Assembly (NCBI RefSeq): GCF_002914585.1
Contig: NZ_PDDM01000015.1
Coordinates: 1 to 64,000, forward strand
Source: Pseudanabaena sp. BC1403
GTDB taxonomy: Bacteria > Cyanobacteriota > Cyanobacteriia > Pseudanabaenales > Pseudanabaenaceae
Direction of reading: 5' to 3'
Length of the DNA: 64,000 bases
The notes under the pieces were generated by a model that was given only the letters and a program-made list of their open reading frames with translations, ran no database searches and was not told the DNA's origin. Position numbers and translations under genes: made by a program. Positions 28,412 through 35,967 of the stretch are shown piece by piece (the first letter of the stretch is position 1; each line of letters opens with the position of its first letter).

Positions 28412-29785
28412 CTACTTACTTCGAGCAGCTCGCGATCGACTCAGAATTGATTGCAATGAATTCTCCTGTCCCATTTGGGAAGCGATCGCCATCTTTTTGG
28501 CTTCATCCTTTTCTTCCCGTAGTTTACGAAGTTGACTCTTCATACCGTTTTGACGCTCAGCAATCGTACTTCCCATCTCTTGAAATACTCGTGCCATTTG
28601 TCCAAGTTCGTCCTTGCGTTGAGCAACTGAGTCTAGCTCTTCAGGATTAAAAGATTCTTCTTCGATTTCCTTTGCCGCAGTCATCAAATCTTTGATTGGA
28701 CGCAATAACCATGCAGAGATAGCTAAACCAATCAAGATATTCAGCCCCAGCATAACCACAATAATAACTAGAGTGACTCGGTAATTGGCAGAAATCTCTT
28801 GCATAAATATCGATTTTGGCACAATAATTCCCACCGACCAATCTAGCTGTAAATCTTTATTCAATTTATAGGTGCTAACGATATATTTTTCGCCATTGAA
28901 CTCAAATTCAACTACTTGTGAATCTTTAAGATTCCGAAATCCCCCAAACTGTTTTTGAATTGCCAAACCAGCATCCTGTAATCGGATATCTTTACTTTGC
29001 GAAACTTCAAGACGCTTAACTGTATCACCATTTTTCTCAAAGATTGGTGTTTCAGATGTAGCTGCTACTAAACTACCATCACCCTCAACTAAAAAATAAT
29101 GCCATTGCTCCGAAGGACGAGTTTGGAGCATAAACTGCTTAATTTGTTTCAATGAGACATTAATTCCAACTACACCTTGAAGTCCCCCACTAGAATTATA
29201 GATCGGTGTGGCTTTGGTGGTAGTTAATTCGCCGTCAGTAGTACTGACAAAAATCGAACTCCAAATCGCCTTGCCAGATTGTTTAGCAGCAACATACCAA
29301 GGACGGTTTCGATGATCATAGTTTAGTTCAGTTTTGACTAGTTTACCCCGTACCCCTTTATTATTGAGTTCATAGGTCGGACGATTAGGACTGTCGTTGT
29401 CTTCTCGAATCCGTAATAAAAAGTTGGAGTCGCCATTGCGTTCAATGCCAACCATGGTTCCACTTTCATTGCCATAAAACAAAATATTTTGCGTATTCAG
29501 TTCTCTTAATTTATTAAATATATCTTTCTGAACTTGACTAATATCGTTCGGATTAATGCTGCCGTTGCTAAGGGCAATCGTCATTGCTTGGTTAACTTGT
29601 ACCGACTCTTCTAGATAGGAAGTGATTTGTTGTTCAACGCGGAAATTCAAATTCTCAGCAAGTTGACGGGTGAGCTTTTGGACAGCGCGTTCACTACTTT
29701 GAAATGAAATCCAGCCTGTGATGCCGACAGCAACAGTAATTTGAATACTGAGAACGATGGGAACAACTTGTCGAATCGAAGCCAT
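28412..29785 (-). CDS. Cache-HAMP membrane sensor protein without output domain
   Basis: The topology is TM (about 9-28), a periplasmic or lumenal double-Cache sensor region (about 30-320), a second TM (about 335-355), HAMP (about 356-410) and a charged coiled coil to residue 457. Cache landmarks are NRPWYVAAKQSGKAIWSSIF and GVVGINVSLKQIKQF. HAMP begins at WLLRPIKDLMTAAKEIE. No histidine kinase, methyl-accepting, GGDEF or phosphatase domain follows, so the signal must pass by direct contact through the C-terminal coil. The gene is inside the eCIS operon, 44 bp after the DUF4159-like gene. A sensor or anchor that reports a ligand or stress to the baseplate is an attractive inference. Confidence 0.82.
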   Translation of the reverse strand: MASIRQVVPIVLSIQITVAVGITGWISFQSSERAVQKLTRQLAENLNFRVEQQITSYLEESVQVNQAMTIALSNGSINPNDISQVQKDIFNKLRELNTQNILFYGNESGTMVGIERNGDSNFLLRIREDNDSPNRPTYELNNKGVRGKLVKTELNYDHRNRPWYVAAKQSGKAIWSSIFVSTTDGELTTTKATPIYNSSGGLQGVVGINVSLKQIKQFMLQTRPSEQWHYFLVEGDGSLVAATSETPIFEKNGDTVKRLEVSQSKDIRLQDAGLAIQKQFGGFRNLKDSQVVEFEFNGEKYIVSTYKLNKDLQLDWSVGIIVPKSIFMQEISANYRVTLVIIVVMLGLNILIGLAISAWLLRPIKDLMTAAKEIEEESFNPEELDSVAQRKDELGQMARVFQEMGSTIAERQNGMKSQLRKLREEKDEAKKMAIASQMGQENSLQSILSRSRAARSK

Positions 29786-29829
29786 AATTATAGATAACCT
29801 TATTAAATAATTGTGAATGATTAGAGCTC

Positions 29830-31302
29830 TTAAGAGGTTTTGTCAACCATATTGGTGATGCGGCGCTGATCTGTTGCAGCTTGAGGAGCAAGTTGATTTT
29901 GGTATTGAGGATTTACTAGCATTGCATTATGCATTCCATACTGCTGAGTAGCGTAGTTAAGAATATTAATCCCCAATTCTTGACAATTACGAATGCTCTC
30001 TCTGGTCAAAGTAAGCTCTGACTGACCACTCCAGATAGATGATAGTTCGCCTAATATGACAATTACATTGCCATTTGTTAGTATTTGGATTGGTTGTTCT
30101 GCGATCGCAGCTAAGCTCGGAAAGAGAAATGGCTGGCTACGGAGAGGATGAGTGCGCTCTAAATCAGCAAAGGATCGCATTGGTGTTTCCATAGGAAGGG
30201 AACCACGCAAAGAACTAAGTAAACTTTCAGTAGAGGAGCTTACTTCGATCGCGATCGCATCTAACTCAGATTGAAGTTCTGCTTGAAGGCTAGATTGGTC
30301 AACCATATTTACATTTGGCTGACCATTAACAAATTGAGTTTGCATGGTTTTTCTCAATTTATTCTTAGCAGCCTCTAATTCATTCTGAATTTCCAATAGA
30401 TTGGCTAGCTGACTATTCCGAATCGCCGCCTCAATCAAAATCACGCCACCGATCGCAGTGTATTCTCGTAAGGCTAATTGTGTAGATTCATTTATAGATA
30501 TGGCTTGAGCATGGGTTAGGTAAACAAGATGGTAAGCGCTAAGATGATTTAGAGTTAGTTCGGCATTAATATCAAGGCTACTAATTGGCTCGATTAGTCT
30601 TAGACTAGGGGCTAGGCTGGGTAGAGATTGTCCAAGGGAATGGAAATGTTCTGGAATGACAATCTGTTGATTTTTCGGATTTTGATTTTTCGGGTTTTGA
30701 AAACAGGCGATCCGAATTGAGTTTTGTGGACGAATCTTGGCTTGCAATCGGTAGCGCATATCTAGTTGAGATGGGCTAGGCGAAAATACATCCGCAGGCT
30801 TCTGGACTGTTAATTGTCCTTCCACGATCGTAATTCGACAGATCTCAATATCTGTATCAAGGGGTAAGTCAGTCTTCTCATTGACTCGAAAGGTTTCTAC
30901 CAGTATTTCATTGGCACTAGTTCGCTTAAGTTTAGCGGGATCAACATAACTAAGAACTAAATAAACGGTCTCAATTTCATTGTCGTAGGCAATTGTAGAA
31001 ATCCGAAAATCGAGGGGCGTAGGCACAACAATAAAATTTCCTTGCAGATCGATCGCCATTCCTGGTTGGATCTGTACCCATCGTCCATCGCGAAACTTGG
31101 CTGGCAAATCCTCAGGTGCTGCGATCGGGGCAACGCCTAAACCGCAGATAATTCCTGGTAAAAATAGAGACTGATACTGTACATTTTGGCGATGCTGGTG
31201 ATATTCGTGAGCGAGTCTCCATCGTTCACTATTAATCATCAAGCCATCAGATACCTGTAGCCGTTCAAAGGATTTGATTTCGGGATATGGAAAGTCGTTC
31301 AT
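29830..31302 (-). CDS. eCIS-associated protein with baseplate-like N-terminus and DUF4159-like C-terminus
   Basis: This 490-residue protein of unknown function starts with SDGLMINSERWRLAHEYHQH and LPGIICGLGV, followed by beta-rich sequence with GRWVQIQPGMAIDLQGNFIV. I associate that type of opening with eCIS baseplate-associated proteins. From about residue 200 it reads like a Rossmann-type amidotransferase-like domain: RIACFQNPKN, LSAYHLVYLTHAQAI, and LREYTAIGGVILIEAA, resembling DUF4159. A coiled-coil insertion lies around 305-345. It is 64 bp after the tail protein I gene and 44 bp before the Cache-HAMP gene. No catalytic residues can be named. A structural or regulatory baseplate role is suggested by context only. 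Confidence 0.65.
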   Translation of the reverse strand: MNDFPYPEIKSFERLQVSDGLMINSERWRLAHEYHQHRQNVQYQSLFLPGIICGLGVAPIAAPEDLPAKFRDGRWVQIQPGMAIDLQGNFIVVPTPLDFRISTIAYDNEIETVYLVLSYVDPAKLKRTSANEILVETFRVNEKTDLPLDTDIEICRITIVEGQLTVQKPADVFSPSPSQLDMRYRLQAKIRPQNSIRIACFQNPKNQNPKNQQIVIPEHFHSLGQSLPSLAPSLRLIEPISSLDINAELTLNHLSAYHLVYLTHAQAISINESTQLALREYTAIGGVILIEAAIRNSQLANLLEIQNELEAAKNKLRKTMQTQFVNGQPNVNMVDQSSLQAELQSELDAIAIEVSSSTESLLSSLRGSLPMETPMRSFADLERTHPLRSQPFLFPSLAAIAEQPIQILTNGNVIVILGELSSIWSGQSELTLTRESIRNCQELGINILNYATQQYGMHNAMLVNPQYQNQLAPQAATDQRRITNMVDKTS

Positions 31303-31335
31303 ATGGTTTTATCAATGCAGTTTCAGTTTTAGGGT

Positions 31336-31368
31336 TAGGTTTGGCAACACTTCGTGTTGTCAAACCTA
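31336..31368. terminator. Hairpin at the end of the tail protein I gene
   Basis: TAGGTTTGGCAACAC (31336-31350) pairs with GTGTTGTCAAACCTA (31354-31368) through one G-T pair around TTC. It overlaps the stop codon of the tail protein I gene and lacks a clear T-run, so it probably attenuates transcription or protects mRNA and does not fully stop transcription. Confidence 0.6.
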
Positions 31369-32442
31369 AATAATCTCTAGATCGTAAGTACAAAAAACAG
31401 GTTTCTCACGTTCGATAATCCTACGAATTAAAGGTAAATCAAGGCTATTTTGTAAATCGTTACGAATCCTCACTACAAAATGAAAAGGTCTACCACCGCC
31501 CGTTGAGGCATTGTTACCAAGAGTGGCTTCGCCAATTACAAAGCCTCTACCTATAATTTCAAAAATGCTAATGTGCTTTTCTAATTCAGGCAAATGTTCA
31601 TCAAGTGGTAAACCTGTAAATAAATGGATATAAAAGCGTAGTCCTCTTCGAGTGCCCCGCCAACGATAGATCTGCATTGCTTGCTTGATCAAATACCGTT
31701 GTCGCTTAACCCCAAGAGTCGGCGCAGTGTCCCAGCCCACCCAATGGGCAAGAAACGGCAACATGGTTTCAGGAGCTAACATCGGATCAAGATAAGCCCA
31801 GAGAGTATCCAAAATTTGGACATCAGGTTCGAGCGTTTCTTCAAAGATTTTCAGCATCCTTCCGACAAAGTCAACTTCGCGGTAAGTATCAGGTAAGAAG
31901 TCTAGATATAGACTAGACGGACGGACATAAAGCTGAAATGTCTCAACAGCGAACAGTTCTAACCTTGGAGAAAATCCAGAGTCTGAGATGGAACTAGCAT
32001 AACCACCATAAATCTGTAACTGTCCTTGATAGTTAATCGTGAGGGGCTGACCATTGACGATCGCTTCTTGATTCTCAAAAAAGTCCGCAGGAACTTGGAA
32101 ATAGAGAACCGCTTCCATCTCTGCATAGGGTGGTAACTCATTGCCTTCCATGCCAATTTGGAGCCAATGGGTTGGGAAGTTCCCTTCTACGCGCAAGTTA
32201 GTCAGTAATGCTCGATTACTAGAATTTTTGAGCTTAACTACTATTTCGCTTGGCTCATTAGGATTAACTAGCAGTTTGCACTTAGATAGAGATCGCCCAT
32301 TATCGAGGCTATTCGACTGTGATAGATTGCTCTGGGATCTATCCAAATTATCAGCACTCGCCAATGTCTCTTCATTAGCATCAGGAGACTTCATTGAAAC
32401 TAGTTGAATACTTAGCGCTTGGAGTTTGCTTTTTGGAGTCAT
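31366..32442 (-). CDS. eCIS baseplate protein, phage tail protein I (P2 gpI)-like
   Basis: The C-terminal half carries the phage-tail domain of the P2 gpI type: LYLDFLPDTYREVDFVGRML, LWAYLDPMLAPETMLPFLAHW and RYLIKQAMQIYRWRGTRRGL (about 195-275). The N-terminal 150 residues are Ig-like (PNEPSEIVVKLKNSSNRAL, LPPYAEMEAVLYFQVPADFF). Their style resembles the Ig-like repeats of the WD40 protein in the same operon. In contractile systems this protein sits at the outer baseplate beside the wedge protein. The gene starts 14 bp after the baseplate J stop. The Ig-like N-terminal extension is unusual for plain gpI and could contact another operon protein. Confidence 0.85.
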   Translation of the reverse strand: MTPKSKLQALSIQLVSMKSPDANEETLASADNLDRSQSNLSQSNSLDNGRSLSKCKLLVNPNEPSEIVVKLKNSSNRALLTNLRVEGNFPTHWLQIGMEGNELPPYAEMEAVLYFQVPADFFENQEAIVNGQPLTINYQGQLQIYGGYASSISDSGFSPRLELFAVETFQLYVRPSSLYLDFLPDTYREVDFVGRMLKIFEETLEPDVQILDTLWAYLDPMLAPETMLPFLAHWVGWDTAPTLGVKRQRYLIKQAMQIYRWRGTRRGLRFYIHLFTGLPLDEHLPELEKHISIFEIIGRGFVIGEATLGNNASTGGGRPFHFVVRIRNDLQNSLDLPLIRRIIEREKPVFCTYDLEII

Positions 32443-32456
32443 AGGAGTTGTGCTAT

Positions 32457-34670
32457 CTAACTGACAATATTAATCACATGGCTAGAGCGCAACCTTGGGC
32501 TGCGCCAAGAACAAATCAAACCCAATGGGCCTGGATCAATCATCGGTTGCGGTGCAAGCCTTCGAGCCCATTCTCCATTTACATAGCGCAATTCAAAGAG
32601 TTGTACTGTACCTAAAAAGCGCACACCTTGAAAGTTTTGTAATAGTTTGACAATATCAGACGGATATACTGGACGACCAAACTCCCAACCCTGCCCATTA
32701 ACTCCACCTGTAATCGGATTAAGAAAGCGATAGAGCATCACCTTGAGTTGTTGAACAATATCTTGCTGTACCTTTGGATTGCTGTAGGAAGATTCTAGGG
32801 CAATCTCAGTTTGGACACATACGCCCACATATTCAGGTTTCTCTAGTTGAATTTGTACACCTAGCATCTTGCGTTCATCAAGATAGGCTAATACGCGATC
32901 GCATAGTGGTGCGCTCAAGATGAACTGATCTGGGGTCATCCCTTGTCCTAGATCAATACTTTCAGTACTGACTCTTGGGACAGTTAGTAACCTGACAATT
33001 CCAGCATCTTCTTTACTCTTAGCTGGCGCACAGAGCACACGAGCTACAGCCCCATCGCCCGCGATCAGCGTCAGATATTCAAAATCCGTCTGGGTGATAG
33101 CGCGATTGCGAGTGCGCAGCATCTTAGGTACGCGGACTGCCACATCATCAAGGGACTCAGCATCCACGCCATTAGTCGCAGAAACATGGTTAGTTAAGCT
33201 TGCCACATAGGGAATGGCGCTCTTAGATATTCGCAAACTTCCGCGTTGCACATTGCCGCGAAACCCTCCACCCGTGCGATATTTCACCATTTGAATGATC
33301 GAACCTTTAGGCGGTACGGCTCCATATTGAGTCCCACTGCTCTTGGTATTCATCGCGATCGCCTTAGTCTGATCGGCAACAACCCTTTGCATCGGCTCAC
33401 CCTGAATGCGCAAGCGTTGCAATGTATGCAAGCTCTGATAATTGGGCGTTTGTACGAAGGGCCCAAATTGAATGTTTCCAGAAGTAGAATCAATAATGTA
33501 ATGTAGATCGCTTTCTGTGGATTCTGAGAAATCTGTAACTTCATGCCATATTTGTGGCAGTCCAACAGGTGGGGTGATTAGCAAATATTCATCAGCTTGG
33601 CGAGGTAATATTGGCTGATGCAGTAATTGAAATACTTGCCCTGATTTACCATTACTCTCACCCACAACTTCATTAGTTATTGCATTACATTGAGTTGCTT
33701 TGACCGTCCCACCGATCGCCCTTGCGCTCATACCAATAATATGAGGCGCTCGACTATAAGCTGCTTGATTAGGGGTTGGCTCTACGTAGCTACAGCGTAG
33801 CCACCGCCCCCGATAGGTAGAAAACTGTGTCACATCCCAAGAGAGTGGCAAATGAAAGATCACCTCTGCCCCCTGTAAAGGATTAGTGCCTTCATCGGCT
33901 AATTCGCTAAAGCTAAATCCCCTCGTGAGATCGTCACTTTCTTTTTGGAGTACAGGTTGCCATGCATTGCCATTCCATGCTTCCCAAAACCGAGGCGGAT
34001 TATTAGGGTTAATCCCTGTAGTTGTAGCAGACTCTCCCTTTAACTTGAGGGCAATCACATTGCCATTAATTGGCTGCTCTCCATCAAAAACCACATAAAA
34101 GCAATTATTCGGTTGTGGCGGATCGCTAAACAGAGCTATTTCCTGTCCCGACCACCCTTCCTCGCGATCCTCTGTCCAAACATCTAAAAGAAGATCGCGC
34201 AGGAATTCAGGATTCTCTTCGACTCTAGGTGCAGCTAACAGGTTCAAAATTCTTGGATTGCCAATCACCAATGGTTCATCGGTACTGAAAATGATCGCAT
34301 CTTCAGTTTCTGTCCGCAGTGTAGCGACCTCAATCCCCGCAGGAATCGTATAGGGCTCAGGCAAAGAAGCACTCAGATAAAAAGTTACTTCAGTCTGGGC
34401 GGGGGCTGGCGGTTGTAAGTGAATTCCCAGTAGTTCTAAAAAAGCAACATAATTGCGTCGCGGCACTTGGTTAAACCGCATTAACATCTGATCGGTTAGC
34501 CATGCAAATAGCTCGATCAGTGTTACCCCTGGATCGCTAGGATTGTAATTTGTCCATTCTGGACAGTAGCGCGGAATTCTGAGAAGACACTCATTCACCA
34601 ATTCTGCAAAGGTGCGATCGTCAAGATCAGATTTTGGCAAATTGGGAAGAAAATCAAACTCTTTCGTCAT
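32457..34670 (-). CDS. Baseplate J-like wedge protein (Cis11/gp6 type)
   Basis: This is the large wedge protein that forms the baseplate ring and triggers sheath contraction. The start FAELVNECLLRIPRYCPEW and NPSDPGVTLIELFAWLTDQM is the hallmark of the putative baseplate assembly protein family of eCIS. TNHVSATNGVDAESLDDVAV and RTRNRAITQTDFEYLTLIAG form the baseplate J core (about 455-500), followed by a gp6-like end (QLKVMLYRFLNPITGGVNG). At 737 residues it is typical of the eCIS-type J protein. It lies between gp25 and the tail protein I gene, the standard order. The 345 bp upstream hold hairpin repeats and no other gene. Confidence 0.92.
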   Translation of the reverse strand: MTKEFDFLPNLPKSDLDDRTFAELVNECLLRIPRYCPEWTNYNPSDPGVTLIELFAWLTDQMLMRFNQVPRRNYVAFLELLGIHLQPPAPAQTEVTFYLSASLPEPYTIPAGIEVATLRTETEDAIIFSTDEPLVIGNPRILNLLAAPRVEENPEFLRDLLLDVWTEDREEGWSGQEIALFSDPPQPNNCFYVVFDGEQPINGNVIALKLKGESATTTGINPNNPPRFWEAWNGNAWQPVLQKESDDLTRGFSFSELADEGTNPLQGAEVIFHLPLSWDVTQFSTYRGRWLRCSYVEPTPNQAAYSRAPHIIGMSARAIGGTVKATQCNAITNEVVGESNGKSGQVFQLLHQPILPRQADEYLLITPPVGLPQIWHEVTDFSESTESDLHYIIDSTSGNIQFGPFVQTPNYQSLHTLQRLRIQGEPMQRVVADQTKAIAMNTKSSGTQYGAVPPKGSIIQMVKYRTGGGFRGNVQRGSLRISKSAIPYVASLTNHVSATNGVDAESLDDVAVRVPKMLRTRNRAITQTDFEYLTLIAGDGAVARVLCAPAKSKEDAGIVRLLTVPRVSTESIDLGQGMTPDQFILSAPLCDRVLAYLDERKMLGVQIQLEKPEYVGVCVQTEIALESSYSNPKVQQDIVQQLKVMLYRFLNPITGGVNGQGWEFGRPVYPSDIVKLLQNFQGVRFLGTVQLFELRYVNGEWARRLAPQPMIDPGPLGLICSWRSPRLRSSHVINIVS

Positions 34671-34792
34671 TACACAATGCTCTTAGGTGAATTTGGCGAT
34701 GATTAGATTTTACTAGCTATCTTTACCCTTCGCGGTTAAATACCAAATTATTTCAAAAAGTTGGTTCTGATTTTTTGAAATAGCGCAGCTTA

Positions 34793-34905
34793 GCTAAAAA
34801 CTAAACCCAGCATACTGATTCGTCCGCTATACGGACGGCTCAGTATGCTGGGGGACGCACAACTGATTTTTTGTGGTACGGCAAAGCCGTATCACAAAAA
34901 ATCTG
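34793..34905. repeat. Two hairpins in the gap between gp25 and baseplate J genes
   Basis: CCCAGCATACTGA...TCAGTATGCTGGG (about 34806-34854, with an inner GTCCG...CGGAC stem) is followed by GATTTTTTGTGGTACGGC...AATC (about 34865-34904). With the composite repeat at 34916-35017 they fill the 345-bp gap 34671-35015. No reading frame of interest is seen there. Confidence 0.75.
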
Positions 34906-34915
34906 GTTCTTTATA

Positions 34916-35017
34916 CAAAAACACAAAGTGGCTACGCCACTTTGTGTTTTTAAAACCCTTACGGGGCTTGCTTTTTAAATTCACAAAAGTGTGACAACAC
35001 TTCTGTGAATTGGTATT
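34916..35017. repeat. Composite double-hairpin dispersed repeat, copy 2
   Basis: Reverse-complement copy of the element at 19725-19824, with the same two hairpins and the same spacer (AAAACCCTTAC here). It touches the stop codon of the gp25 gene at 35016-35018 and probably affects expression of the downstream baseplate J gene. Confidence 0.85.
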
Positions 35018-35423
35018 AATTGCCATTTGGGGGCAGTAAATAAAACGGATAAACCATGCTACGGCGATCATGGCTCTTTTTTATCTCGTAGAGAATTTTT
35101 AGATCTAAACGCCCTCTAATCGGATCAGGCTCTGCGTAAACTCCTGTAACCTTAATCCGAGGTTCCCATCTATTTAATGCTTCCTCAACATAGATTCTGG
35201 CTAGGAGAATCGTCTGCTGATTCATCGGCGCAAAAGTGAGATCCGAGAGTCTGCAACCAAAGTTTGGGCGATATACCCGTTCTCCTAATTTGGTGTTCAA
35301 AATTGACGAGATCGACTCCTGTAAATTGCGATCGCCACCGTCCGTTTTTAGTTCACCTTGAACATTAATCCGCAAAGGGAACGAAATGCCCCTACCCAGA
35401 TAATCTTGTTCTAAATCACTCAT
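35016..35423 (-). CDS. gp25/GPW-family baseplate protein (Cis9 type)
   Basis: This is a small baseplate hub-proximal protein of contractile systems. It shows the gp25 pattern LGRGISFPLRINVQGELKTD, then LQESISSILNTKLGERVYRP, and FGCRLSDLTFAPMN. The T4 gp25 EPR-like motif is represented by GERVYRPNFG. Its length of 135 residues is usual. It holds the expected place between the PAAR and baseplate J genes. In the known assembly it links the central hub to the wedges and seeds the first sheath ring. Confidence 0.92.
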   Translation of the reverse strand: MSDLEQDYLGRGISFPLRINVQGELKTDGGDRNLQESISSILNTKLGERVYRPNFGCRLSDLTFAPMNQQTILLARIYVEEALNRWEPRIKVTGVYAEPDPIRGRLDLKILYEIKKSHDRRSMVYPFYLLPPNGN

Positions 35424-35484
35424 AAATTTGTTTGGCTAAAAATGTCTTTACATATGGGGATATTATAAAAATTAAGTTCAGAGC

Positions 35485-35775
35485 TTATCCCCCAATTAGA
35501 ACAGTCATTTCTGCTTTGCCCACAAAAGTAGTTATAGGTGTGGGTGGAGCATTGACATTGATCCCAACTACTTGAGAGGTAGTTCTCGCTGCGAAGCGTC
35601 CGCCGATTATGACCGTAAAAGAACCCATGACTATCGAGCCTACTACTAAATTACCAACAACGGCATCGCCAACACAGGCTGCGGGCATCCCTCCAATCAA
35701 TACTGTAGGTGCTCCAGGCCCAATAATAGTATCATTTGTGACAGTCTTATCTGATAACCTTGCTGCTGGAAACAT
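35485..35775 (-). CDS. PAAR-domain spike-tip protein (Cis10 type), histidine-free
   Basis: This 96-residue protein forms the sharp tip on the VgrG-like spike. The PAAR-type repeats are MFPAARLSDKTV, GAPTVLIGGMPAACVGDAVV and GSFTVIIGGRFAARTT. Classical PAAR proteins bind a zinc ion at the apex with His and Cys residues (for example the HGG and PHG positions). This protein has no His at all and only one Cys, so the usual metal site cannot form. It lies just downstream of the VgrG gene, the standard order. The call is firm; the missing metal ligands are a real departure. Confidence 0.88.
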   Translation of the reverse strand: MFPAARLSDKTVTNDTIIGPGAPTVLIGGMPAACVGDAVVGNLVVGSIVMGSFTVIIGGRFAARTTSQVVGINVNAPPTPITTFVGKAEMTVLIGG

Positions 35776-35781
35776 AAGAGA

Positions 35782-35967
35782 TTAGGGATTGAGGAATGGA
35801 TAAAGTTTGTGTAAAGCAGAAATGTCTAAAAGGATTAATGCGGTAACAATACTGCAAATATTAGCTATTAAATTTACAGCGCTTTGCGCTAAAAACCAAA
35901 CCGAAATCGGTTTCATAATGAGAATTGCTGATTCTCTGCTATAAGTATTTGCGATCGCATAACTCAT
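35782..35967 (-). CDS. Possible small membrane protein between VgrG and PAAR genes
   Basis: This 61-residue frame starts directly at the end of the VgrG gene and stops 6 bp before the PAAR gene, so it exactly fills the 192-bp gap. It has a hydrophobic stretch (SVWFLAQSAVNLIANICSIVTALILLDI, described here by its range of about residues 22-50) that could span a membrane once. I do not recognise it. Without it the gap would be oddly long for a tight operon, but the start has no good ribosome-binding site, so it may be chance. Confidence 0.3.
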   Translation of the reverse strand: MSYAIANTYSRESAILIMKPISVWFLAQSAVNLIANICSIVTALILLDISALHKLYPFLNP

